From NCBI GenBank assembly GCA_029055565.1, contig JAIDCZ010000005.1, positions 59,598-123,597 on the forward strand: a DNA stretch of 64,000 nucleotides, given 5' to 3'. The notes beneath the pieces are model-generated. The model saw nothing but the letters and a program-made list of their open reading frames with translations, searched no databases and had not been told where the DNA came from. A program made the position numbers and the translations under genes. This stretch comes from Clostridiales bacterium (GTDB taxonomy: Bacteria > Bacillota > Clostridia > Christensenellales > Pumilibacteraceae). Positions within the stretch are counted from its first letter, which is position 1, and every line of letters begins with the position of its first letter. This document shows positions 25,310 to 33,006 of the stretch, one piece after another.

Positions 25310-26326
25310 CTACTTATCGCGCACCTTAGCTACGACCGGTAGCATTACGTCCAGTCGCTTTACCAGCGCGTCAAACTGATCGGGGCGCAAGCTTTGCGCG
25401 CCGTCGCACAACGCGTGCGGTGGGTCGTTGTGCACCTCTATTATCAATCCGTCTGCGCCCGCGCCCACCGCCGCCAACGACATAGGCGCAACCAGCCTTG
25501 CCAATCCCGACGCGTGCGACGGATCGACTATAACCGGCAAGTGCGTTTTTTCCTTGAGAATAGGAATAGCGGATAGATCCAACGTATTGCGGGTGTACGG
25601 CTCGAAGGTGCGAATACCGCGCTCGCAAAGTATAACTTGGCTGTTGCCGCCCGCCATAATATATTCCGCGCTCATAAGCCATTCCTCTATGGTGTTGGCA
25701 AGACCGCGCTTCAAAAGTATGGGCTTGCGCGTTTTGCCAAGCTCCTTCAACAGCTCGAAGTTTTGCATATTGCGCGCGCCCACTTGAATTACGTCCACGT
25801 CCTCGAACATCGGCAAATGATTGATGTTCATAATTTCGGTGACTATGGGCATGCCGGTTTCCTTTTTGGCATGGAGCAGAATTTCAATACCCTTTTCCTT
25901 TAAGCCTTGAAACGCATACGGCGATGTGCGCGGCTTAAACGCGCCGCCGCGCAATAGCGTTGCGCCCGACTTTTTTACCGCGCGCGCAATGGTAAGCACT
26001 TGTTCCTCGCTCTCCACCGAGCACGGCCCCGCAATCAACTGAAAATTCACTCCGCCAAAGCAGTGCCCGCCCACGTCGACTATGGTGTCATCGGGGTGCA
26101 GTTTGCGGTTGGCGTTCTTGTACGGCTCTTGAATTCTCGTTACGGTATCCACTATATCCAAGGAATTCAACAACCCCATATCGATGCGCGAGGTGTCGCC
26201 CACCAGTCCCAAAACGGTAGAGTTTTCGCCGCGCACGAGATGCGTTTCCAACCCCAAGCCGTTTATCCAACCCATAAGGTTTTTCAGTTGTTTTTCGTCC
26301 GGATCGTTTTTAAGAACTACTATCAT
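25310..26326 (-). CDS. aroF: DAHP synthase, type I-beta
   Basis: 338 residues. First committed step of the shikimate pathway: phosphoenolpyruvate plus erythrose 4-phosphate. An N-terminal ferredoxin-like domain (about 1-70) precedes the barrel with AGPCSVES near 98 (metal-ligand Cys), KPRTSPYAFQG near 128, the conserved LLKRG near 200 and VDPSHASG near 267 (ligand His). This domain order is that of the I-beta enzymes, whose extra domain mediates allosteric inhibition. First gene of the aro operon, 95 bp after hprK; the gap has a TATAAT (minus strand, near 26375) and a small TCGGC/GCCGA hairpin but no T-box-like leader. Confidence 0.94.
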   Translation of the reverse strand: MIVVLKNDPDEKQLKNLMGWINGLGLETHLVRGENSTVLGLVGDTSRIDMGLLNSLDIVDTVTRIQEPYKNANRKLHPDDTIVDVGGHCFGGVNFQLIAGPCSVESEEQVLTIARAVKKSGATLLRGGAFKPRTSPYAFQGLKEKGIEILLHAKKETGMPIVTEIMNINHLPMFEDVDVIQVGARNMQNFELLKELGKTRKPILLKRGLANTIEEWLMSAEYIMAGGNSQVILCERGIRTFEPYTRNTLDLSAIPILKEKTHLPVIVDPSHASGLARLVAPMSLAAVGAGADGLIIEVHNDPPHALCDGAQSLRPDQFDALVKRLDVMLPVVAKVRDK

Positions 26327-26421
26327 ACAAATCTCCTATAACTCGGCGCTGTGCCGAATCGACCGTCGCGATTATAAATTACTTATATATCCGAAGTCTG
26401 ACTTTGCCGACTATATATCTA

Positions 26422-27459
26422 CTACTTTTTGTTGTTGCGCAAGCGTTCGTTAAGCTCGTCCAGCGCGTTAAAGCCCAAATCGTTAAGGCGGTGCGTACGC
26501 GCGGCCGCTTCCAGTATTACCGCAAGGTTACGCCCCGGCTTGACCGGCACTACGTGCAACGGCTTTTTTACGCCCAGTATGGTGTAGCTTTCGTCCGGCG
26601 CGCCAAGCCGCGTGTACCGCGTTTTGTCGTCCCACGCTTCCAGCTTGACCACCATATCTATCTTTTTTACCAACTGAACCGCGCTCGCGCCGTACATAGC
26701 TTTTATGTCGATTATGCCTATACCGCGCAGCTCCATAAAGTACCGTATAACGTCCGGACAAGTTCCGTCCAGTCGATCGCCTATGCGCGAAATAGTTACC
26801 GCGTCGTCAGCAACCAACCGATGTCCGCGCTCTATCAGCGACAACGCCGTTTCGCTCTTGCCTATGCCCGACTCGCCGATAAGCAGTACGCCAACGCCGT
26901 ACAAGTCCATCAGCACGCCGTGTATGGTCACCGACGGCGCAAGCAGTTCGTTAAGATACAGCGACAGCTTATTTACAAACGGCGTCGTGCGCAGCTTGGA
27001 AGTAAGCATTACGCGGTTGTACTTTTTGGCGGCGCTTACCAGCTCGTCGCACGGAGCTAACGTTGCGGTTACTATAAGGCAAGGAATGGGGTGCTTCATA
27101 AGCGTTTCGCACGCAGTCTTTCGCGCGTCGTGCGTCATTTGCTGCAAATACGTCATTTCCATCTGCCCCATAATCTGCACGCGCTCGGGCGCAAAATGCT
27201 TGTAGTATCCGGCAAGCTGCAACCCCGGTCGGCTTATGTTAAATGTGCTGAAGTGTATAACCTCGTTGTCGCCGCTGCAAATCACGTTCAAGTCCATGCG
27301 CTCGGCAAACTCGGTTATATCCACGTCCTTTTCGGTTTCTTGAAGCTCGTCCGGCTCGTCCGCGCCGTGCGGTTGCTCGACGGCACTATCTGCGTCGGCT
27401 TGTATAGGCTTTTCCTCGTCCGTCGGATTAGTGGGTGTAGTGCGTTTCTTTTGCGGCAT
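26422..27459 (-). CDS. hprK: HPr kinase/phosphorylase
   Basis: 345 residues. Phosphorylates Ser46 of HPr to trigger carbon catabolite repression and removes the phosphate when phosphate is high. An N-terminal acidic extension of about 45 residues, poor in conserved features, precedes the usual N-domain. P-loop GESGIGKS is at 195-202; RGHRLVADDAV near 212 and ELRGIGIIDI near 245 are the HprK signatures. The start lies 2 nt after the uvrC-HAD stop. hprK next to uvrC is a conserved Clostridial arrangement, but murB, normally next, is 10 kb away here. Confidence 0.96.
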   Translation of the reverse strand: MPQKKRTTPTNPTDEEKPIQADADSAVEQPHGADEPDELQETEKDVDITEFAERMDLNVICSGDNEVIHFSTFNISRPGLQLAGYYKHFAPERVQIMGQMEMTYLQQMTHDARKTACETLMKHPIPCLIVTATLAPCDELVSAAKKYNRVMLTSKLRTTPFVNKLSLYLNELLAPSVTIHGVLMDLYGVGVLLIGESGIGKSETALSLIERGHRLVADDAVTISRIGDRLDGTCPDVIRYFMELRGIGIIDIKAMYGASAVQLVKKIDMVVKLEAWDDKTRYTRLGAPDESYTILGVKKPLHVVPVKPGRNLAVILEAAARTHRLNDLGFNALDELNERLRNNKK

Positions 27460-27461
27460 GG

Positions 27462-30134
27462 TCAGTCCTCCCGTTGCTCAAAACAAAATTTGTATATGGC
27501 CTTTGCTACGCCGTCGGCGTTGTTGGTGTCGGTAACGCAGTCTGCGGCTTGCTTAACTTGCTCGCGCGCGTTGCCCATGGCAATGCCCAGTCCCGCCGCC
27601 TTTAGCATTGCTATATCGTTAAAGCTGTCGCCCAACGCAATAGTCTGCGACAGCGGTATGCCGTAAAAATCGGCAACGTATTTAAGTCCGGTCCCCTTGT
27701 CCACACCGAGCGGAACGCACTCGACCATAGCCGGACGAAAATCCTCGCCGTCCGACTTAAGCGTTTGCAAAAACGGCGCCGTGGACTGCATGCACGTCAG
27801 CTCGGGGAATTTTTCGCCTATCGCGGCGCTTACCTCTCCAAGCTTGCGCTCGTCCAGAATAGCCATAACCTTGGATACGTTTACGTGCGCTTGCTTTACG
27901 TACTCGGCAAGGCCTTGCACTTCCTCGAACTCTATACCCACCTTTTTGCAGTACGCGTCGGACAGCGCGGTGCGCTCGCTTATCTTAAGTCCGTTGTCGA
28001 CGTACACCATGGTAAGCCGCGTGTTGTCGATAAGGAAGGCAATGAGCCGCGCCGCAACCGCCTTTTGCATGCCGAAAATCCTAAACGGCTTAAGCGTGTC
28101 GCTGTCCGTTATTTCACCGCCTATACTGCAAATCATTTTCGTGGGCACGTTGTCAAGCCCTATTTGCTTAACGCACTTGCCCACGCCGCACGGCGCGCGA
28201 CCGGTTGCAATGGTGAATATTCCACCCGCCGCGCGAAATGCGTTTATCGCCTCGATATTCGCTTGCGAAACGCAAAGCTCGTCGTTCAGCAGCGTGCCGT
28301 CCATATCTGCGGCTATCAGTCTGTACTTCATATCGCTCGTGCCAACCTCCGTCGGATGGTAGTAGTCGTAAATGTTTTGCGCGGCCTTTTTGGTTATGCC
28401 CGCGGTTTGCGCAATCTCGTCGGCCGTGGCGGCAACTATGGTACGTGTATTGAACACCTTAAGCACCTTTTTTACCGACGCCGCGCCAACGCCGCTTATG
28501 CCGTTAAGCTCGCTTTCGTACCGCTTGGACCGCACCGTGCGGTGGTACAACACCGCAAACCTATGCGCCTCGTCGCGCACGCGCTGCAACAACCTTAGCG
28601 CGTAATCCTCGCGCTTAAGCTTGACCGGCACCGGATTGCCGCGCAAGTACAATTCCTCGTCCTTTTTGGCAAGGCCGACCATAGGCACCGATACGCCCAT
28701 ATCGTCCGCCGCACGCGAGGCAAACTCCACTTGCTCGAGGCCGCCGTCTATTACTATAAGATCGGGCAGTTCGTCAAAGCCGGCGTCACCGTTTTTGTAG
28801 TGCGTAAGCCTACGCGACAGCGTTTCGTACATCGACCTAAAATCGTCCGCGCCCTCTACCGTGCGTATGCGGTAGCGACGGTACTGCGACTTGTCCGCTT
28901 TGCCGTCTATAAACACGACGCCCGAGGCAACGTTATCCGTGCCCGAAATATTGGAAATATCGTAACACTCTATGCGCCGCGCGCTCTTTAGCCCGAACAC
29001 CGATTTAAGCCGCTCGCACGCGCCGACCGTCATGTCCTCGCCGCGCTTAACCCTATCCGCGCTCTTTAACAAAAAGTCCTCGCAGTTGCGCTTGGCGGTG
29101 TCCAACAGCTTTTTGCGCATAGCCTTTTGCGGAAAGGTTATCGCGGGGCGCTTGCCGAACACCGAATCGAAATATTCGGCGAGCGCGGTAGTATCGCACT
29201 CCGCTTGCAAGCATATCTCGTCGGGTAGCTCGTTGGTCATGGAATAGTATTGCGGCAAGAACGTAGTCATATCGCCGCCGAACATTTGCGGCTCGGTTAT
29301 GATATAGTTTTTTACGCCCATCATTTTTCCGCCGCGAACTATGCACACGCTAACCGCGCCGTACAAGCCGTTGTCCGTGTAGTAGAACGAATCTATGTTG
29401 ACTACGTTGCCCAGCTCGCCCACTACTTTGCTCTTTAAATTTTCCAGCACGCGCAGCTGATTGCGGTAGGAAATAGCGCGTTCAAAGTTCTCCTTTTCGG
29501 CGGCCTCGGTCATTTTTTGCATTATAATGCCCGAAATATCGTCGCCACCGCCCGAAAGGAAGGACATGGCTCCGTTTATCGCTTGGCGGTATTCGTCCTT
29601 ACCGCAACGCTCACAGCACGGCGCAAGGCACAAATCTATGTCGTAGTTTAGGCACGGCCGCGCACGCTTGGCCAGCTTGCCCGAGCACGTGCGAAGCTTG
29701 TACACCGATTGCAATACGCTAATCACGTCGCGCACCGATATGCCTATAAACGGCCCGAAGTACCGTGCGCCGTCGCGCTTGACCCGCCGCGTAATCTCTA
29801 TCGTCGGGTAGTCGGCGCGCGGGTCGATGCGAATGTAAGGATTGGTTTTATCGTCCTTAAGCAGTATGTTGTAGTGCGGCTTGTACTTTTTGATAAGATT
29901 GTTTTCAAGCGCCAGCGCGTCCTTTTCCGTGCGCGTAATAATGTAGTCAAAGTCGGCAATGTTATCCACCATCGCTTGAACCTTGACCGGCTTTTCCTTG
30001 TTTTGAAAATATTGCCTAACCCGCCGCGAAAGTATAACCGCCTTACCTACGTATATCACTTGGCCGGTTATATCGCGCATAATGTATACGCCGGGGGTGT
30101 CGGGTAGGTCTTTCAGTTTATCGACTAAACTCAT
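27462..30134 (-). CDS. uvrC: UvrC excinuclease subunit fused to a Cof-type HAD hydrolase
   Basis: One 890-residue frame. Residues 1-600 are a full UvrC: GIY-YIG nuclease domain (PGVYIMRD...VIYVGKA), UVR motif near 220, the RNase H-like C-terminal nuclease (ECYDISNISG, VIDGGLEQVE) and a terminal helix-hairpin-helix. Residues 602-890 are a HAD-superfamily phosphatase of the Cof group: AADMDGTLL, TIATGR, then GDSFNDIAML. Only about 8 residues join them. A GGAGGTT lies 12 nt before the codon for Met602 (28331), so the HAD part may also be made separately. UvrC cuts both sides of DNA lesions; the HAD substrate is unknown (small phosphate esters are typical). It overlaps queH by 4 nt. Confidence 0.93.
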   Translation of the reverse strand: MSLVDKLKDLPDTPGVYIMRDITGQVIYVGKAVILSRRVRQYFQNKEKPVKVQAMVDNIADFDYIITRTEKDALALENNLIKKYKPHYNILLKDDKTNPYIRIDPRADYPTIEITRRVKRDGARYFGPFIGISVRDVISVLQSVYKLRTCSGKLAKRARPCLNYDIDLCLAPCCERCGKDEYRQAINGAMSFLSGGGDDISGIIMQKMTEAAEKENFERAISYRNQLRVLENLKSKVVGELGNVVNIDSFYYTDNGLYGAVSVCIVRGGKMMGVKNYIITEPQMFGGDMTTFLPQYYSMTNELPDEICLQAECDTTALAEYFDSVFGKRPAITFPQKAMRKKLLDTAKRNCEDFLLKSADRVKRGEDMTVGACERLKSVFGLKSARRIECYDISNISGTDNVASGVVFIDGKADKSQYRRYRIRTVEGADDFRSMYETLSRRLTHYKNGDAGFDELPDLIVIDGGLEQVEFASRAADDMGVSVPMVGLAKKDEELYLRGNPVPVKLKREDYALRLLQRVRDEAHRFAVLYHRTVRSKRYESELNGISGVGAASVKKVLKVFNTRTIVAATADEIAQTAGITKKAAQNIYDYYHPTEVGTSDMKYRLIAADMDGTLLNDELCVSQANIEAINAFRAAGGIFTIATGRAPCGVGKCVKQIGLDNVPTKMICSIGGEITDSDTLKPFRIFGMQKAVAARLIAFLIDNTRLTMVYVDNGLKISERTALSDAYCKKVGIEFEEVQGLAEYVKQAHVNVSKVMAILDERKLGEVSAAIGEKFPELTCMQSTAPFLQTLKSDGEDFRPAMVECVPLGVDKGTGLKYVADFYGIPLSQTIALGDSFNDIAMLKAAGLGIAMGNAREQVKQAADCVTDTNNADGVAKAIYKFCFEQRED

Positions 30135-30700
30135 ACCTTATCCCCCTCGCGCTGTACGGCGTTTCGGTACGAATACTCACAGCCGCAAAATTTTTGGCGG
30201 TAAATGCCAAGCTCCTTCGCCCGCCGAGTGGATAGCAAAAATCCGTCCTTCTTTTTAAAATCGCGCGACAAAAACGGCGCGCCATCCTTAATGCCGTCCG
30301 CAAGCGAAAATATAAGCTTGCTGTTTTTGTGCGGGCTAACCGTAAGCGTGGTCGTGTAGAAATCGAAACCGTGCTCGCCGGCGTAGATTGCGGAAGCGCG
30401 AAGTCGATCCTCCATGCACAATCCGCACCGTGCTCCGCCCTCGGGCGCGTCAGCGTAGGCTTTGGCGTATGACGAAAAGAACGAATAGTCATGCGGCGGA
30501 ACGATAAGCGGAAGCTTGTAGTAATCGGCTACAGTTTGCAGTGCTTCAAGCCGCAAATCGAACTCGCCGTCGATAATGCACGGATTGTAATAAAACAAAG
30601 TAATATCCCCACCGTCGTTAAGCAACGGCTCGATTGCGCCAAGGCTGCACGGCCCACAGCAAGCGTGAAGCAATATTTTTTTGTTTTTCAGTTCGTCCAT
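30131..30700 (-). CDS. queH: Epoxyqueuosine reductase QueH
   Basis: 189 residues. Last step of queuosine biosynthesis in tRNA, the QueG-independent type formerly DUF208. HACCGPCSL with the paired Cys at 14-15, CGLCMEDRL near 93, FYTTTLTVSPHKN near 115 and YRQKFCGCEYS near 168 are the family marks; the Cys set binds an iron-sulfur cluster and a second metal. The stop overlaps the uvrC start (ATGA), so it is in the dtd-queH-uvrC-hprK unit. No other queuosine genes are in the window. Confidence 0.94.
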   Translation of the reverse strand: MDELKNKKILLHACCGPCSLGAIEPLLNDGGDITLFYYNPCIIDGEFDLRLEALQTVADYYKLPLIVPPHDYSFFSSYAKAYADAPEGGARCGLCMEDRLRASAIYAGEHGFDFYTTTLTVSPHKNSKLIFSLADGIKDGAPFLSRDFKKKDGFLLSTRRAKELGIYRQKFCGCEYSYRNAVQREGDKV

Positions 30701-30734
30701 TAAGATACTACCGCAAAGATTATTAAAGGATTGG

Positions 30735-31190
30735 TTATTGATAGATTATCGTTATCGGCCCGTCGTTGGATTGGTCTATGCGCATATCCGCGCCGAATAT
30801 TCCGCATTTAACGTTGTCAGATAGGCCTGCCTCGCGCAAAAGGTCGCGCATAACGTTTACGCAGTAATCGAACATGCCGCTCGCTTGTATTGCGGGGCGC
30901 ATGGCTCGCGTAAAGCTGGGACGGTTGCCGTGCGATATGTCGGCGCACAAGGTGAAGTTGGAAACCAAAAGTATCTCCCCGCCTATGTCGGCAACCGATA
31001 GGTTCAGCTTGCCGGCGTCGTCCGAGAATATGCGCATTGCCGAAATCTTTTTGCACATGGCAATAACGTCCGGCTCGGCGTCGGTCTGTTCTATGCCGAC
31101 GTACACAACCAGTCCTCGGCCTATAGCGGCTACTTGCTTGCCGTCCACGGACAGCGCCGCCTCGTTCACCCTTTGAATAACAGCTTTCAT
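30735..31190 (-). CDS. dtd: D-aminoacyl-tRNA deacylase
   Basis: 151 residues, the full family length. Hydrolyses D-aminoacyl-tRNAs, and Gly-tRNAAla, as a proofreading step. KAVIQRV at the N-terminus, GNRPSF near 88 and the Gly-Pro pair near 144 fit Dtd. The usual SQFTL motif reads SNFTL at 77-81, a conservative change in a conserved position. There is no good Shine-Dalgarno, and the -10 box is 6 nt upstream of the ATG. First gene of the unit reading into queH, uvrC and hprK; divergent from tRNA-Val. Confidence 0.94.
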   Translation of the reverse strand: MKAVIQRVNEAALSVDGKQVAAIGRGLVVYVGIEQTDAEPDVIAMCKKISAMRIFSDDAGKLNLSVADIGGEILLVSNFTLCADISHGNRPSFTRAMRPAIQASGMFDYCVNVMRDLLREAGLSDNVKCGIFGADMRIDQSNDGPITIIYQ

Positions 31191-31196
31191 ACCGCC

Positions 31197-31225
31197 ATTT
31201 TAACATATTTGCAAAACAAATACAA
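31197..31225 (-). promoter_or_regulatory. dtd promoter, leaderless arrangement
   Basis: -35 TTGTAT (31220-31225), 17-bp spacer, -10 TAAAAT (31197-31202), minus strand. Six nt remain before the ATG at 31190. Confidence 0.55.
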
Positions 31226-31233
31226 GTAAACGC

Positions 31234-31262
31234 TTGACAAAAAAGCCAAAATATACTAAACT
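31234..31262 (+). promoter_or_regulatory. tRNA-Val promoter
   Basis: -35 TTGACA (31234-31239), 17-bp spacer, -10 TAAACT (31257-31262); 19 nt before the mature tRNA 5' end. Confidence 0.6.
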
Positions 31263-31281
31263 TATAGTTACAAATGAATAT

Positions 31282-31357
31282 GGGCAATTAACTCAGCTGG
31301 GAGAGTGTCATCTTGACGTGGTGAAAGTCACAGGTTCGAGCCCTGTATTGCCCACCA
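31282..31357 (+). tRNA. tRNA-Val (anticodon GAC)
   Basis: 76 nt cloverleaf: acceptor GGGCAAT / ATTGCCC, D-arm ACTC / GAGT, anticodon stem TCATC / GGTGA with loop TTGACGT (anticodon GAC), T-arm ACAGG TTCGAGC CCTGT, and an encoded CCA end. Confidence 0.95.
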
Positions 31358-31381
31358 AAGCGGCGCTGACGCGCCTAATAG

Positions 31382-31483
31382 AATAGATAAGAGATAAGAA
31401 TGAATAGATAAAAGTAGCGGATAATATCGCTCGCCACTTTGTATTATTCAATCTTATCTCTTATTTTTTATTTATTATCTATT
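31382..31483. repeat. AT-rich imperfect inverted repeat
   Basis: Left arm with AATAGATAAGAGATAAGAAT and right arm its approximate complement (ATCTTATCTCTTATT ... ATCTATT), about 35 bp apart. Similar GATAAGA-type sequence occurs near 62755-62785. No coding capacity. Confidence 0.5.
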
Positions 31484-31545
31484 TTTTTATGCTATCCGCT
31501 ATGCGCTCGGCGCACCCGAAGCTCGCCCGCGCAGTCCGCGAGCAT

Positions 31546-31557
31546 CCCTGTATTGCC
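31546..31557 (+). repeat. Duplicated fragment of the tRNA-Val 3' end
   Basis: CCCTGTATTGCC repeats positions 31341-31352 inside the tRNA, with further partial match (GAGC) just before it. Possibly an attachment-site scar or a decayed tRNA copy. Confidence 0.4.
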
Positions 31558-31574
31558 AACTTCAATTAATCGCC

Positions 31575-31603
31575 TTGACAATCAACACAAAATACTATAT
31601 AAC
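31575..31603 (+). promoter_or_regulatory. Promoter of the P-loop kinase gene
   Basis: -35 TTGACA (31575-31580), 17-bp spacer, -10 TATAAC (31598-31603). Confidence 0.7.
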
Positions 31604-31626
31604 TATAAATACACGGGAGAACAAAA

Positions 31627-32151
31627 ATGAAAAAGATATTCCCCTATCATAAGGTCTTGATAGTAGGCTGCGGCGGCGCGGGTAAAAGCACGCTCGCCTT
31701 GGAAATGGGAAAGCGATTCGGCTTGCCCGTCGTTCATTTGGATAAATTGTGGTGGCTACCGAATTGGCAAACTCGATCAGAGCAAGAATTTGATATAATG
31801 CTTGCCGACGAGCTTGCGAAAAACGATTGGATAATAGAGGGCAATTTTTTCAGAACGTTTAAAACGCGCTTATCATATGCCGACCTTTGCATATTTCTCG
31901 ACTACGATACCGAGCTTTGCATACAAAGCGTTTACGAGCGTGCGGAAAAGTATAAAGGCACAAGCCGACCTGATATGACCGACGGCTGTACCGAGCAAGT
32001 AGACGACCAATTCAAAAATTGGATTGTCTCCTTTAAAGAGAAAGTTAGACCGTCAATGTTGTTCGAATTGCAAAACAGTTCTATCCCCTATATGGTTTTC
32101 CAAACACGCGAAGCTACCGCAAAATGGCTTGACGACTTTACAGGCGATTAA
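31627..32151 (+). CDS. P-loop kinase, adenylate-kinase-like (FlaR / topology-modulation type)
   Basis: 174 residues. Walker A GCGGAGKST near residue 14, HLDKLWWLPNW near 37, then WIIEGNF near 75 and LCIFLDYD near 93. These match the small family annotated as DNA topology modulation protein or FlaR-like, whose real substrate is unclear; the fold is that of nucleoside/adenylate kinases. GGGAG precedes the ATG. Monocistronic with its own promoter, located just after tRNA-Val and the duplicated tRNA fragment, so it could be part of a small acquired segment. Confidence 0.75.
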   Translation: MKKIFPYHKVLIVGCGGAGKSTLALEMGKRFGLPVVHLDKLWWLPNWQTRSEQEFDIMLADELAKNDWIIEGNFFRTFKTRLSYADLCIFLDYDTELCIQSVYERAEKYKGTSRPDMTDGCTEQVDDQFKNWIVSFKEKVRPSMLFELQNSSIPYMVFQTREATAKWLDDFTGD

Positions 32152-32180
32152 AAAGTAATTGTCAAATAATACGTACACAC

Positions 32181-32207
32181 AAAAAGGATGCCGCAAGCAT
32201 CCTTTTT
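32181..32207. terminator. Bidirectional terminator
   Basis: AAAAAGGATGC / GCATCCTTTTT with a 5-nt loop between convergent genes ending at 32151 and 32215. Confidence 0.85.
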
Positions 32208-32214
32208 ATATATT

Positions 32215-32949
32215 CTATTCCAATCCGTTATACTGTTCGTCGGATACCGGTTCCAGCCACTCGTTGGACGTGTTTACGCCGGTACATTCCACGGCGATAT
32301 GACTGAACCAACTGTCCTTGGCCGCTCCGTGCCAGTGCTTGACGCCCGCCGGTATATACACCACGTCGCCGGCATACAGCTTTTGCGCGGGCTTGCCCCA
32401 CTGCTGATACCAGCCGCACCCATCGGTACACAGCAGTATTTGTCCGCCGCCCTCGTCGGCCTTGTGTACGTGCCAGTTGTTGCGGCATTTCGGCTCAAAC
32501 GTTACGTTGGCCATAAACACAGTCTGCTTGGGATCGGTAAGCGGCTTTAGATACGAATTGCCTATAAAGTACTTGGCGTACGCCGTGTTAGGCTCGCCCA
32601 GTCCGAACATTCCGCCACACTTGCCGTCGTCATCCTTGTACACGTCCTTTGCCATACGGAACGCCGCCCAAGCGTTTGGCCAACCGGCGTAAAACGCAAC
32701 GTGCGTAAGTAGCTCCGCCATTTCGGTTTTAGTAACGCCGTTTGCCTTGGCCGTTTGCAAGTGATACTGAAACGAGCCGTCTATAAGCCCCTTTGCAACG
32801 AGAGTCGTTACCGTAAGCATGGATCGGGTTTTGAGCGACAGCGCGTCGCTCGACCAAACCTCGCCGAACAGTACGTCATCGTTAAGCTGTGCGAATTTCG
32901 GCGCAAATTCCCCGAGCGCGTCGCGCCCCGCAGTTTGTTTGACTTTCAT
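32215..32949 (-). CDS. Carboxymuconolactone decarboxylase-family / cupin fusion protein
   Basis: 244 residues. Residues about 1-110 resemble the carboxymuconolactone decarboxylase (AhpD-like) family, with SLKTRSMLTVTTLVAKG and LLTHVAFYAGWPNAWAAF; no CxxC redox pair is present. Residues about 125-235 are a cupin barrel with NNWHVHKADEGGG and AGDVVYIPAGVKHWHGA, giving the His/Glu metal-ligand set. Such fusions are frequent in anaerobes; the reaction is not established, with detoxification or aromatic chemistry suggested by the parent families. AAGGAG precedes the ATG. Confidence 0.8.
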   Translation of the reverse strand: MKVKQTAGRDALGEFAPKFAQLNDDVLFGEVWSSDALSLKTRSMLTVTTLVAKGLIDGSFQYHLQTAKANGVTKTEMAELLTHVAFYAGWPNAWAAFRMAKDVYKDDDGKCGGMFGLGEPNTAYAKYFIGNSYLKPLTDPKQTVFMANVTFEPKCRNNWHVHKADEGGGQILLCTDGCGWYQQWGKPAQKLYAGDVVYIPAGVKHWHGAAKDSWFSHIAVECTGVNTSNEWLEPVSDEQYNGLE

Positions 32950-33006
32950 AGTTATCTCCTTAATATTCTGTTAATGTGTTTTTATCGTAAGTAGTATCGT
33001 ACGCTT

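Noticed and set aside
26327..26421. T-box or other amino-acid-sensing leader before aroF
   Set aside because: Only 95 bp are available and no T-box sequence or antiterminator pair is visible.
28329..28400. Sequencing frameshift explaining the UvrC-HAD fusion
   Set aside because: Both domains are complete and in the same frame with a sensible linker; a frameshift would be expected to truncate one of them.
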